This document shows, in pieces, positions 33,094-41,300 of a DNA stretch of 64,000 nt. The stretch covers positions 62,001-126,000 of the forward strand of contig NZ_JBBLYU010000001.1 in assembly GCF_037911135.1 (NCBI RefSeq), read 5' to 3'. Each line of letters opens with the position of its first letter. Position 1 is the first letter of the stretch. The notes under the pieces were generated by a model. The model saw nothing but the letters and a program-made list of their open reading frames with translations. It did not search any database and was not told the DNA's origin. The position numbers were made by a program, and so were the translations under genes. The DNA is from Phaeobacter sp. A36a-5a (lineage in GTDB: Bacteria > Pseudomonadota > Alphaproteobacteria > Rhodobacterales > Rhodobacteraceae).

Positions 33094-33762
33094 GTGAATG
33101 GTTCTGATCTGAGCGGGCGTTGTGGCGCCCGGCACCTTGCGAGCGGGCTAAGGCTTGCGCTTGTGTGCGCCGGTGTGGCGCTGCTGTCGGCCTGTGCCGC
33201 CCAGCAGCAGCCCAACGCGGATGACGCCACGCTGGAACGGGTTGCCTATCGGCATAATGGTCCGCCTGCGCTGACGCTTTATACGATGATCAACAATCGT
33301 ACCGGGCAGGGCGCGCATACCTCGCTGATGATCAATGCCTCGGAACGAGTGATCTTTGATCCTGCCGGGTCATTCTATGCCGATGTGGTGCCGGAGCGGG
33401 ATGATGTGCTCTTTGGCATCACGCCGGGGGTGGAGAAAGCCTATCGCGGATCACATGCGCGCAGCACCCATCATGTGGTGGTGCAGCGGATCGAAGTGAC
33501 GCCCGAGCAGGCGCAGCGCGCCTATCAGCTGGTACGGGCAAACGGTCGGGTTCCGGGCGCGTTCTGTGCCAATGCCACAGCCTCGATCCTGAAGCAGGTA
33601 CCTGGGTTTGAGGCGCTGGATGTGACTTTCTACCCTGGCAATCTCTCGGAACAATTTGGCGCCCTGCCGGGGGTGACGACTGAACGCTACCGTGAAAACG
33701 ACAGCGCAGACTTGCAAGAGGGGCTGGCAAAAAACAATGCGGCGTTGAACGCAGGCGGGTGA
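33094..33762 (+). CDS. Lipoprotein of unknown function
   Basis: 222 residues with a GTG start at 33094. The N-terminal stretch ends in a lipobox LLSAC (Cys30), so the mature protein is probably lipid-anchored. The core (LYTMINNRTGQGAHTSLMINASERVIFDPAGSF, STHHVVVQRIEVTPEQAQRAYQLV, GAFCANATASILKQVPGF) looks like an NlpC/P60- or DUF830-type papain-fold remnant with a possible Cys in GAFCAN and His in GAHTSL. That is a tentative reading. It begins 8 bases after the oxidase subunit. Confidence 0.7.
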   Translation: MNGSDLSGRCGARHLASGLRLALVCAGVALLSACAAQQQPNADDATLERVAYRHNGPPALTLYTMINNRTGQGAHTSLMINASERVIFDPAGSFYADVVPERDDVLFGITPGVEKAYRGSHARSTHHVVVQRIEVTPEQAQRAYQLVRANGRVPGAFCANATASILKQVPGFEALDVTFYPGNLSEQFGALPGVTTERYRENDSADLQEGLAKNNAALNAGG

Positions 33763-33794
33763 TGCTGCCACGTTCAGGCACAGCTATAGATGGG

Positions 33795-33822
33795 AAAAGC
33801 CGCAGCATCGTCTGCGGCTTTT
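33795..33822. terminator. Bidirectional terminator between lipoprotein and azlD
   Basis: Perfect 11-base arms AAAAGCCGCAG and CTGCGGCTTTT with a six-base loop, between two converging genes; T-runs lie on both sides. Confidence 0.88.
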
Positions 33823-33841
33823 GTCTGTTTGTCGGGATGGA

Positions 33842-34177
33842 TCAGCCTGCCAACAGAAAGAGCAGCAGGAAGCCAACAGCACCGCTGCCCATGGCGATCA
33901 GGACATTGCGTGTCCAGTACCCGAGCGCGAAGACCGCCGCGGCGACGGCGAGATGGGGCAGGCTGGGGGTGCCACCGGTCGGCGTCGGCCAGACCACCAG
34001 CGGCGCCACCAGCGCAGGAATGATCGCCACCGCAGTATAGCGCAGATGGCGCATCAGCCAAACGGGCATGGTCCTGCCGCCCATCAGCCCGATAAAGGCA
34101 AAGCGCAGGGCGAAGCTGCCAATGGCAAGGCCGATGATGATCGTCCATAGCAACGTCGGATCGGGGGGCTGGGTCAT
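33842..34177 (-). CDS. azlD: AzlD domain branched-chain amino acid transport partner
   Basis: 111 residues from ATG 34177 (overlap ATGA with azlC). Three to four hydrophobic helices with the AzlD core, WTIIIGLAIGSFALRFAFIGLMGG, RHLRYTAVAIIPALVAPLVVW and NVLIAMGSGAVGFLLLFLLAG. It is the small subunit of AzlCD exporters, which remove branched-chain amino acids or analogues. The longer ORF up to 34597 is out of family and overlaps azlC in another frame. Confidence 0.9.
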   Translation of the reverse strand: MTQPPDPTLLWTIIIGLAIGSFALRFAFIGLMGGRTMPVWLMRHLRYTAVAIIPALVAPLVVWPTPTGGTPSLPHLAVAAAVFALGYWTRNVLIAMGSGAVGFLLLFLLAG

Positions 34178-34899
34178 GACGGATCCTTTGCAATGCTGCG
34201 GCGCTCCAGCCAGAGCTCGGCCTGGGCGCCAGCCATCATGCCGATAAGACCGGCAACAATCAGGCCAAGATTGTAGGGCAGCGCGGTGGCCGGCAGCGCG
34301 GTGGCGACAGCGGCGAAACAGGCAATGACATGGGCCGGTGTGCGCAGCATTGGGCCGATCATGGCCAGGAACGCCAGCGGCAGGACAAAGTCGAGGCCCC
34401 AGCTGGCCGGGATCTGGGTGCCGACCAACGCCCCGATATAGGTTGCGAGCATCCAACCGGGGGCAACGCAGCCATTTGTGCCGAAGAAATAGGCCATGCG
34501 CTGTGATAGGGTCATCTGCGGATGGGTTTCGAACTGCACGATCGAGAGCGCATAGGATTGGTCGACAGTGAGATAGGCCGCACAGGCGCGTTGCCACAAC
34601 GGAGCGCCGCCGAGGTACGGCGTCAGTGATGCCGAATACATCGCCACCCGCAGGTTCACCGCAAGCGCTGAAATCAGGATGATCAGAACCGGCGTGTTTT
34701 CTTGCATCAGTTGCAGGGCTGTAAACTGGGCCGAACCGGCAAAGACCGACAGGGAGAAGATCATGGCCTCAGGGACAATCAGTCCCGCTTCGGCAGCAAG
34801 AACGCCAAACAGCAGCCCAAATGGTCCCGAGACCAGGAGGAAAGGCGCGCCGTCGCGAAACCCCTTCCAAAAGGCCGATTTCGTGGTGGTGATTGCCAT
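34174..34899 (-). CDS. azlC: AzlC family amino acid export permease
   Basis: 241-residue membrane protein. The family start FWKGFRDGAPFLLVSGPFGLLFGVLAAEAGL is followed by the conserved SLSVFAGSAQFTALQLM, then the NLRVAMYSASLTPYL and the QSYALS segment. It is divergently placed from fdhD with 59 bases between the two coding starts. Regulation may therefore be shared with the fdhD-mob unit, although no functional link is known. Confidence 0.94.
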   Translation of the reverse strand: MAITTTKSAFWKGFRDGAPFLLVSGPFGLLFGVLAAEAGLIVPEAMIFSLSVFAGSAQFTALQLMQENTPVLIILISALAVNLRVAMYSASLTPYLGGAPLWQRACAAYLTVDQSYALSIVQFETHPQMTLSQRMAYFFGTNGCVAPGWMLATYIGALVGTQIPASWGLDFVLPLAFLAMIGPMLRTPAHVIACFAAVATALPATALPYNLGLIVAGLIGMMAGAQAELWLERRSIAKDPS

Positions 34900-34958
34900 G
34901 ATCAGGTCCTAGGTTATTGCTGAAACGGCATAGGCCTGCTGGCGGAGGTTTGCAATTG

Positions 34959-35861
34959 ATGATGGTTGAGAACAGCTCCGACCTGGCGTCGATACTGGCT
35001 GAATATGTGATTGCACCTGCGCCGAACGATGCACGGCTGACACGGGTGGTTCAGGGGTTTGATCACACGGGGACCGCGACGGAGATCTCTGTCGTGGAGG
35101 AACGGCCGCTGACGATTTACCTCAACCGTCAGGAAATCGTCACCGCCATGACCATTGGCGATTACCCCGAATATCTGGCGCTGGGGTTTCTGCGCAATCA
35201 GGGGATGTTGAATCCCGGTGATGAGGTCACCGCCATCGATTACGATGAAGAGCTGGATACCGTGGTCGTAAGGACAGCAGTTGAGACCTCATACGAAGAC
35301 AAGCTGCAAAAGAAGACCCGCACGTCAGGCTGTGCGGTGGGCACTGTGTTTGGTGACATGATGGAGGGGCTGGAAGGGGTGAGCTTGCCGCAGACAGCGG
35401 TGCGCAGCTCCTGGCTTTATGCGTTGGCGCATAAGATCAACCGCACCCCCTCGCTCTATCTTGAGGCTGGCGCCATTCATGGCACGGTTCTGTGCCAAGA
35501 AGATCGCCCATTGGTCTATATGGAGGACGTGGGGCGGCACAATGCGGTGGACAAGATCGCCGGCTGGATCCAGAGCACCGGCGCGGAGGTCTCCGACAAA
35601 ATCCTCTATACCACCGGGCGACTCACCTCGGAGATGGTGATCAAAACCGCGATGATGGGGATTCCGGTGCTGGTGTCTAGATCCGGCTTTACCGCATGGG
35701 GGGTGGAGATCGCACAGGAGCTGGGTCTCACTTTGATCGGGCGGATGCGGGGGCAGCGGTTTATCTGCCTGTCGGGAGAGGATCGGCTGATCCGGGATGT
35801 GGATCCGGCAAAGGTGCCGGTTGAGGCAAAAGCGCATCGGCGCAAGAGTGCGGACCACTAG
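34959..35861 (+). CDS. fdhD: Formate dehydrogenase accessory sulfurtransferase
   Basis: 300 residues from ATG 34959, with GGAGG ten bases upstream. FdhD moves sulfur from IscS to the molybdenum cofactor of formate dehydrogenases. Landmarks: RPLTIYLNRQEIVTAMTIGDYPEYLALGFLRNQG, then MEDVGRHNAVDKIAG and the YTTGRLTSEMVIKTA region. The sulfur-carrying C-x2-C of E. coli FdhD (Cys121/Cys124) reads SGCAVGT here: Cys125 is kept, but the second position is Gly128. That is unusual but may be normal for an alphaproteobacterial subgroup. First gene of the Moco unit. Confidence 0.93.
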   Translation: MMVENSSDLASILAEYVIAPAPNDARLTRVVQGFDHTGTATEISVVEERPLTIYLNRQEIVTAMTIGDYPEYLALGFLRNQGMLNPGDEVTAIDYDEELDTVVVRTAVETSYEDKLQKKTRTSGCAVGTVFGDMMEGLEGVSLPQTAVRSSWLYALAHKINRTPSLYLEAGAIHGTVLCQEDRPLVYMEDVGRHNAVDKIAGWIQSTGAEVSDKILYTTGRLTSEMVIKTAMMGIPVLVSRSGFTAWGVEIAQELGLTLIGRMRGQRFICLSGEDRLIRDVDPAKVPVEAKAHRRKSADH

Positions 35862-35923
35862 GCGCAGACCGCCCGCGATATGGTCAGCAGACGATGTGGC
35901 ATCAGGCGCAGAGAGGAGATGTC

Positions 35924-36568
35924 GTGAAACAAAGCAAACCATTGGGCATCATCCTTGCTGGCGGGTTGGCCACAAGGATGGGTGGCGGTGACAAGGGACG
36001 CTTGCGGATTGGGGGACGCAGTCTGATTTCCCATGTGATCGACCGTCTGTCGCCGCAGGTCGAGCGTATCGCGCTGAATGCCAATGGTGATCCTGCGCGC
36101 TTTGCCGATCTTGCGTTGCCGGTGATCGCCGACAGTATCGACGGCTTCGCAGGTCCTCTGGCGGGCGTGCTTGCCGGGTTGGACTGGGCGGCAGCGCAGG
36201 GAGCCGAGAGCATTGTCACGGTGGCTGCCGACACGCCGTTCTTCCCAAAGGATCTGGTTCAGCGGCTAAAGGAGAGCGCCGCCGGGCAGCAATATCCGCT
36301 GGTGCTGGCGACAACGCCAAAGTCCGGCGAGGAACATCTGAAATCCGGTGGCGGCGGCCGGGTGAACCGGCATCCGACCTTTGGTCTTTGGCCTGTTGCC
36401 CTGCGCGATGACCTGCGCGCGGCGCTGGAGGGCGGCCTGCGCAAGGTGGTTTTGTGGACAGACCGTCACGGCGGCCAGGAGGCCCTGTTTGAGGCGGATC
36501 CGTTTGATCCGTTTTTCAACGTCAATACGCCTGAGGACCTGGCCCGGGCGGAGGCCTTGCTGCGATGA
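35924..36568 (+). CDS. mobA: Molybdenum cofactor guanylyltransferase
   Basis: 214 residues from GTG 35924, preceded by AGGAG at a spacing of about 6; the ATG at 35894 lacks a Shine-Dalgarno. MobA joins GMP from GTP to Mo-molybdopterin. The nucleotide site is ILAGGLATRMGGGDKG, the metal site near AADTPFF, and the C-terminal FFNVNTPEDLARAEALL is typical. Insertion SGEEHLKSGGGGRVNRHP lies in the middle. It ends overlapping mobB by 4 bases. Confidence 0.95.
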   Translation: MKQSKPLGIILAGGLATRMGGGDKGRLRIGGRSLISHVIDRLSPQVERIALNANGDPARFADLALPVIADSIDGFAGPLAGVLAGLDWAAAQGAESIVTVAADTPFFPKDLVQRLKESAAGQQYPLVLATTPKSGEEHLKSGGGGRVNRHPTFGLWPVALRDDLRAALEGGLRKVVLWTDRHGGQEALFEADPFDPFFNVNTPEDLARAEALLR

Positions 36569-37056
36569 AAATATATGGCGTCACCGGCTGGAAGAACTGT
36601 GGCAAGACCGGGCTGATGGAGCGGTTGGTGGCTGAGTTCTGCAGACGTGGTCTTACCGTGTCGACCTTGAAACATGCCCACCACAGCACTGATGTGGATC
36701 AACCCGGTACTGACAGCCATCGCCACCGGATGGCGGGTGCCGCCGAGGTGATCCTTGCCTCGCCCAATCGGGTGGCGATCATGCAGGAGCTGCGTGGCAT
36801 GGCCGAACCCAGCTTTACCGAGCTGCTGGCCCGTCTGCGGCCTGTGGATCTGGTGCTGGTCGAGGGGTTCAAACGCGAGGTGCATCCGAAGATTGAGGCC
36901 TATCGCACAGCGGCGGGCCAGCCGCTCATCGCGCCTGAGGACCGGTCCATTCGTGCCGTTGCCAGTGACATTCCGCTGCATCTGGACAGGCCGGTTTTCG
37001 ATCTGGACGACACGGTGGCGATTGCCGATTTCATCGCCGGGGAGATTTCCCTTTGA
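36565..37056 (+). CDS. mobB: Molybdopterin-guanine dinucleotide biosynthesis adapter protein
   Basis: 163-residue GTPase. The P-loop is GWKNCGKTGLMERL at the very N-terminus (residues 6-19). KHAHHSTDVDQPGTDSHRHRMAGA is the family's second motif, and LVLVEGFKRE the Walker-B-like strand. It helps MobA and hands the cofactor to enzymes. It overlaps both mobA and the next gene by 4 bases, so the whole unit is tightly coupled. Confidence 0.95.
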   Translation: MKIYGVTGWKNCGKTGLMERLVAEFCRRGLTVSTLKHAHHSTDVDQPGTDSHRHRMAGAAEVILASPNRVAIMQELRGMAEPSFTELLARLRPVDLVLVEGFKREVHPKIEAYRTAAGQPLIAPEDRSIRAVASDIPLHLDRPVFDLDDTVAIADFIAGEISL

Positions 37057-37859
37057 GCGGATGGCAGAGCTTTGCCATGGTGGATTGGTCTGGTGGCAAC
37101 GACCGCGGGCCAAGCCCTTGCAAGGATTCCATCTGGGCCAGCGTCAGCCACGATGGATCAGCGGATGAACCGGTATATCTGCGCAATCGGCAGCTGGCGG
37201 AGCTGTGGCTCACCGAGCTGGTCGAGGCAGAACTGACCGCCGGGCGTCGCCTGATGCTTGGGTTTGATTTCCCCTTTGGCTATCCGGCGGGGTTTTGCGA
37301 TGCAATCACGGGTTCGGATGATCCTCTTGGCCTGTGGGACTGGTTTGAGACACATATTGAGGATGCGCCAAAGTCTAACAACCGCTTTGATCTGGCGGGG
37401 GCGATCAATCGCCGCTTTGGTGGGCAAGGGCCATTCTGGGCCAATGGGCTGGCCCGCGACATCGACGGTTTGCCGCGTCGCAAGGACCGCTATCGCAACC
37501 CGTTCCCGGACCGCCGCGCGGTTGAGCATCGGGCCAAGGGCAGCTTTACCTGCTGGCAGATGGCCGGGGCAGGTGCCGTGGGCAGCCAGGTGATGATGGG
37601 CCTGCCGGTTCTGTCACGCCTGCGAAAGCGTTTTGCCGGGCAGGTCGCTGTCTGGCCGTTTGAATCCCTGGACACGCCGGTGGCTCTGGTGGAGATCTGG
37701 CCGACCCTTCTGGCAGGCCCCGCGCCGGATCACTGGATCAAGGATGCCTGGCAGGTGCATAAGGTGTCCCTAGAATTGTCGGGCCTGCACATGGCAGAGT
37801 TGGACCAGTTATTGACCGTCACAGCGCCCGAAGAGGGCTGGATCCTGGGAGTGGACTAG
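37053..37859 (+). CDS. Unknown protein inside the Moco operon (RNase H-fold-like)
   Basis: 268 residues between mobB and moeA, overlapping mobB by 4 bases and ending 2 bases before moeA. It contains AMVDWSGGND near residue 8 and MLGFDFPFGYPAGFCDAI near 70. Asp residues in this order (VDWSGG then GFDFPFG) recall DUF429-type RNase H-like folds. It also carries conserved-looking HRAKGSFTCWQMAGAGAVGSQVMMGLPVL. I recall homologues labelled as molybdopterin guanine dinucleotide synthesis proteins in Roseobacters, apparently by position only. No signal peptide or membrane helix. Function unknown. Confidence 0.78.
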   Translation: MSGWQSFAMVDWSGGNDRGPSPCKDSIWASVSHDGSADEPVYLRNRQLAELWLTELVEAELTAGRRLMLGFDFPFGYPAGFCDAITGSDDPLGLWDWFETHIEDAPKSNNRFDLAGAINRRFGGQGPFWANGLARDIDGLPRRKDRYRNPFPDRRAVEHRAKGSFTCWQMAGAGAVGSQVMMGLPVLSRLRKRFAGQVAVWPFESLDTPVALVEIWPTLLAGPAPDHWIKDAWQVHKVSLELSGLHMAELDQLLTVTAPEEGWILGVD

Positions 37860-37861
37860 AT

Positions 37862-39118
37862 ATGAGCCTTGCCCCGCCACCCCTGCGTAATGATTGCTTT
37901 GCTCTGCCGGCAGGCGTCGATTGGACACCGGTGGATGACGCGCTGGATCACTTGCGGCGAAATCTCACGGCAGTGACGGCGGCAGAGGTTCTGCCATTGG
38001 GGCAGGCTTTGGGGCGGGTTCTGGCTGAGGATGTTTTTGCCGCGCGCAGCAACCCGCCGCAGGCGAACACGGCCGTGGATGGCTACGGGTTTGCGGGTCC
38101 CGCCGGAGAGGGGCCGCAGGTGATGCCGCTGAGCGAGGGGCGTGCGGCGGCGGGGCTGGCCCATGAAGGCGAGGTTGCTCCCGGGCAGGCCATCCGCATT
38201 CTGACAGGGGCGGCGTTGCCTAGGGGGGTTGATACCGTCATTCTTGAAGAGGACGTAACCTGCGATGGTGCGCAGATTGCTTTTCACGGACCACTTAAAC
38301 TGGGCGCCAATACTCGCCGGGCTGGCGAAGATGCCGCCGTCGGCGATCGGATCCTGACTAAGGGTCGGGTGGTGACCCCTGCGGATCTGGCGCTGGCCTC
38401 TGCCACGGGATTGTCTGAGCTACCGGTGCGGCAAATGCTGCGGGTGGGTGTGCTATCGACGGGAGATGAACTGGTCGAGCCGGGTGAGACGGCTGCGGCA
38501 GGGCAGATTTACGATGCCAATCGCCCGATGCTGCTCGCGCTGCTGGCAAAGATGGGGTTCGACGCTGTGGATCTGGGCAAAGCTGCCGACGATCGCGCCG
38601 CTCTGCGACGTCGCCTGGACGCTGCGGCTGAGGCGGTGGATGTGATCCTGACAAGTGGTGGTGCCTCTGCCGGGGATGAGGATCATATGTCGGCGCTGCT
38701 GCGCGAAAGCGGGGCCATGCAGCAATGGCGGATTGCCCTGAAACCGGGCCGACCGCTGGCGCTGGGGATTTGGCAGGGAACGCCGGTGTTCGGTCTGCCG
38801 GGCAATCCGGTGGCCGCGATGGTCTGCACGTTGATCTTTGCCCGCCCTGCGATGGGGCTGATGGCGGGGGCAAGCTGGGCTGAGCCGCAGGGGTTTGATT
38901 TGCCAGCCGCCTTTGAGAAACGCAAAAAGCCGGGACGGCGAGAATATTTGCGCGCCCGTGTACGCAACGGTCAGGTTGAGGTCTTCAAATCAGAAGGGTC
39001 GGGCCGTGTCAGTTCGCTGAGTTGGGCCGAAGGTCTGGTGGAACTGGCGGATGCCGCTGCGGTGATTCAGCCGGGGGATCCCGTCCGTTTTATTCCCTAC
39101 GCCAGTTTTGGCATGTAA
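37862..39118 (+). CDS. moeA: Molybdopterin molybdotransferase
   Basis: 418 residues; inserts molybdate into adenylated molybdopterin. Domain order: N-terminal VLAEDVFAARSNPPQANTAVDGYGF (Asp of the conserved SAMDGYA-like motif is kept), ILTGAALPRGVDTVILEEDV, then the MoCF-fold GVLSTGDELVEPGE, TSGGASAGDEDH and FGLPGNPVAAMV. C-terminal beta domain after GRREYLRARV. It closes the fdhD-mobA-mobB-unknown-moeA unit. Confidence 0.95.
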   Translation: MSLAPPPLRNDCFALPAGVDWTPVDDALDHLRRNLTAVTAAEVLPLGQALGRVLAEDVFAARSNPPQANTAVDGYGFAGPAGEGPQVMPLSEGRAAAGLAHEGEVAPGQAIRILTGAALPRGVDTVILEEDVTCDGAQIAFHGPLKLGANTRRAGEDAAVGDRILTKGRVVTPADLALASATGLSELPVRQMLRVGVLSTGDELVEPGETAAAGQIYDANRPMLLALLAKMGFDAVDLGKAADDRAALRRRLDAAAEAVDVILTSGGASAGDEDHMSALLRESGAMQQWRIALKPGRPLALGIWQGTPVFGLPGNPVAAMVCTLIFARPAMGLMAGASWAEPQGFDLPAAFEKRKKPGRREYLRARVRNGQVEVFKSEGSGRVSSLSWAEGLVELADAAAVIQPGDPVRFIPYASFGM

Positions 39119-39139
39119 CCGGAGCGCGGGCGGAAACCG

Positions 39140-40162
39140 TCAGTCAAAGGTGCCAGCGACCCGCCCCAGCAGCATGAAGGCGCGGGCGGTGCGGGTTTCG
39201 CCAAGCGATGATATCTCGGCGTCGCTGGCCTCTTGTTCAAATTCCGCCAGCATCTGGTCAAAGCGGCGCAGGAAATGATGTGCGGCATCGCGAAAGATCG
39301 GATCCTGTTTCATCCGCGCATTTGTCAGGGCAAGTGAGCTGCGATCCCTCACGCCGCCCAATGCGGCAACGGCGCGACCGCGTGTGCCCTGGGCGAACTG
39401 TCGCCAGATCTCTGGTCGGGCCATATCGGGGCGCAGGTCGTCCATGTAGATGCCATCCTGGCTGAGCAGGGTGAGCACATCCTGCGCGGCCTGAATGATC
39501 TGGGCGGCTTTGCGGTCCCGCAAGGCAAGGCGCAGGGCGGCAAAGCCTTCCTCGTCTTCGGCGGTTTCAGGAAAATTCAGGGCCCGGATCAATTGCGGAG
39601 CAGGCAGCGGGGCTGCAAAATCCTCGGCGGGTGTGCCAAGCGCCAGCAATCCCTGATCGGTCGCGTCGCCGCCCGTCGCCGCGGTGGTGGATATGCCCGG
39701 CATGGGTCGATCACGGCGGCTGGTGTGAAATGTCGCGAGGGCGGTTTCCGTCTTGCGGGTCGCGGCGGCAATCTCGTCCAACTTGCGTGTGACGGAGGGT
39801 TCTGAGACCGAAGCCGCCTGCTGCGCATGGGCGATATAGGCGTTGCGCATTCCGTCGATGGCAGCGTGCAGGCGCTGCGATTCATCCCGCATCACCTGGG
39901 CGGATCGCAGGGCGATAGCACCGACCCAGATCAGGAGGACAGGCAGGACCACAGCGACGATCCGCAGCAGGATATCCGACCATCCCGCCGCAGGCGTCGC
40001 GTCAGGCGTACCACCCAGCACGAAAACTGCGACAACCACGAGCAGCCACAACGCGCTCAACGCAAGCGCCGCAGCCTCGATCAGGCCAAAGACCGGTCGT
40101 TCCGGCGGCGCGTCGAGGGCGCTGGTGGGCGGCTTTGCAGCGGTGGAACTGGTGCGGGTCAT
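39140..40162 (-). CDS. Membrane protein with coiled-coil segment, unknown
   Basis: 340 residues. Two helices near the N-terminus (LIEAAALALSALWLLVVVAVFVLGG and ILLRIVAVVLPVLLIWVGAIAL), then a predicted coiled coil (RDESQRLHAAIDGMRNAYIAHAQQ to KLDEIAAATRKTETALATF). A Pro/Ala-rich linker leads to a helical C-terminal domain (LRDRKAAQIIQAAQDVLTLLSQ, LRRFDQMLAEFEQEA). This layout recurs in Rhodobacterales hypothetical proteins. It stands alone on the minus strand downstream of greA, 111 bases away. Confidence 0.82.
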   Translation of the reverse strand: MTRTSSTAAKPPTSALDAPPERPVFGLIEAAALALSALWLLVVVAVFVLGGTPDATPAAGWSDILLRIVAVVLPVLLIWVGAIALRSAQVMRDESQRLHAAIDGMRNAYIAHAQQAASVSEPSVTRKLDEIAAATRKTETALATFHTSRRDRPMPGISTTAATGGDATDQGLLALGTPAEDFAAPLPAPQLIRALNFPETAEDEEGFAALRLALRDRKAAQIIQAAQDVLTLLSQDGIYMDDLRPDMARPEIWRQFAQGTRGRAVAALGGVRDRSSLALTNARMKQDPIFRDAAHHFLRRFDQMLAEFEQEASDAEISSLGETRTARAFMLLGRVAGTFD

Positions 40163-40273
40163 ACTGTTGCTCGAAACAGAGGGTGGCGAGAGAGGTTGGC
40201 ATATGCCGCATGGCGCGGCGGCGAGATGGACATGGCGGGGCGCCGGTGACTGGCGCCGAGCCGGTAATGCGTA

Positions 40274-40744
40274 TCAGGAAAAGACGATCTTGAGGATTTC
40301 ATAGGCGCGGTCGCCGCCTGGGGTGCGGACCTCGACGCTGTCGCCTTCTTCCTTGCCAATCAGAGCGCGGGCGATCGGGGATTTGATGTTCAGAAGGCCA
40401 GCTTCGATATTGGCCTCATGCTCGCCGACGATCTGCCAGGTCTTTTCCTCATCGGTGTCTTCGTCGACGACGGTGACCTTGGCGCCGAATTTGATCGCGC
40501 CGGACAGTTTTGCCGGGTTGATCACATCGGCGAGCGACAGGATGCCTTCCAGCTCTTTGATGCGGCCTTCGATGAAGGACTGTTTTTCGCGCGCGGAATG
40601 ATATTCGGCGTTTTCCGAAAGATCGCCGAGTTCGCGGGCTTCGGCAATGGCCTTGATGATGGCCGGGCGTTCGACCGACTTCAGGGTCTTCAATTCAGCT
40701 TCTAGGGCGGCGTGACCCGCGGGGGTCATCGGGATCTTTTCCAT
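40274..40744 (-). CDS. greA: Transcription elongation factor GreA
   Basis: 156 residues from ATG 40744; an ORF start at 40822 adds 26 unrelated residues. GreA rescues backtracked RNA polymerase by stimulating transcript cleavage. The N-terminal coiled coil holds [16 protein letters not shown] and [27 protein letters not shown] with the acidic tip Asp/Glu residues. The C-terminal globular domain holds [15 protein letters not shown] and [18 protein letters not shown]. The leader region upstream contains a large inverted repeat at 40807-40851. Confidence 0.97.
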   Translation of the reverse strand: MEKIPMTPAGHAALEAELKTLKSVERPAIIKAIAEARELGDLSENAEYHSAREKQSFIEGRIKELEGILSLADVINPAKLSGAIKFGAKVTVVDEDTDEEKTWQIVGEHEANIEAGLLNIKSPIARALIGKEEGDSVEVRTPGGDRAYEILKIVFS

Positions 40745-41060
40745 GTCTGTGTCCAGATATCGTGTCAGGTTTGGCCACCGGCCGTGGCGGTTCGCGTCTA
40801 TAGGAAAACCGGTTTGTCCCACTGCCAGACTGACAGCGGGACAAACCGGTTATGTCTTATTTACCTGACCCAATCCTGCCGCCGAATGCAAGAGGGCGGC
40901 AGGGGCTGTCCACAGCGATTTCATGCCAACAGGCGGAAAACTCCGCTTTTTTACGCCTGTCCGCTTTGCGCCTGTCCGGGGCGCGGTGTGGCGGCAAACG
41001 CGTCATGGACAGGCGGGACGACGGGCGGGCGCCTCGCAGTCCTGCCGTTACGGAGTAAGG
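40745..41060. other. Intergenic region upstream of greA
   Basis: 316 bases without a convincing gene. It holds the 14-bp inverted repeat at 40807-40851 and a second 9-bp hairpin at 40875-40903 (CCTGCCGCC/GGCGGCAGG). Short open frames here lack Shine-Dalgarno sequences and recognisable motifs. Confidence 0.5.
40807..40851. repeat. 14-bp inverted repeat upstream of greA
   Basis: Arms AACCGGTTTGTCCC (40807-40820) and GGGACAAACCGGTT (40838-40851) are perfect, with a 17-base loop. On the minus strand the stem is followed by TTTTCC, so it could terminate minus-strand transcripts coming from the 41061 ORF, or shape the greA leader RNA. Confidence 0.7.
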
Positions 41061-41300
41061 TCAGCGAACCTGCGCCGTGGTGGACGTCTTGCCGGTGATG
41101 CTGTGACGGGGCACCCGCGGGCGCGGATCCAGTTGCCGCAGCAGCTTTAGCAGACGGCTGTACCCGAGCAGGGTTTCTTCCCGCCCGAAGCATGGCTGTA
41201 TCACAGGTTGCCGCTTCGAGCGTTCGGCGTCAGGCGTGATGAGGCGCGGAGGCAGGACCGCGCGCGGGCGGCTGGCGTGCCAGAGCAGATCAAGCATCAT
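41061..41300 (-). CDS. Possible small basic protein downstream of VOC gene
   Basis: 79 residues from ATG 41300, starting 11 bases inside the end of the VOC gene, the overlap typical of coupled genes. The sequence is basic, with LLWHASRPRAVLPPRLITPDAERSKRQPVIQPCFGREETLLGYSRLLKLLRQL, a mix of aliphatic and arginine runs that reads like a protein rather than a shadow. No family is recognised. It may be spurious. Confidence 0.4.
   Translation of the reverse strand: MMLDLLWHASRPRAVLPPRLITPDAERSKRQPVIQPCFGREETLLGYSRLLKLLRQLDPRPRVPRHSITGKTSTTAQVR

Noticed and set aside
40875-40903. 9-bp hairpin upstream of greA as a terminator
   Set aside because: No T-run on either strand; listed only as part of the intergenic description.
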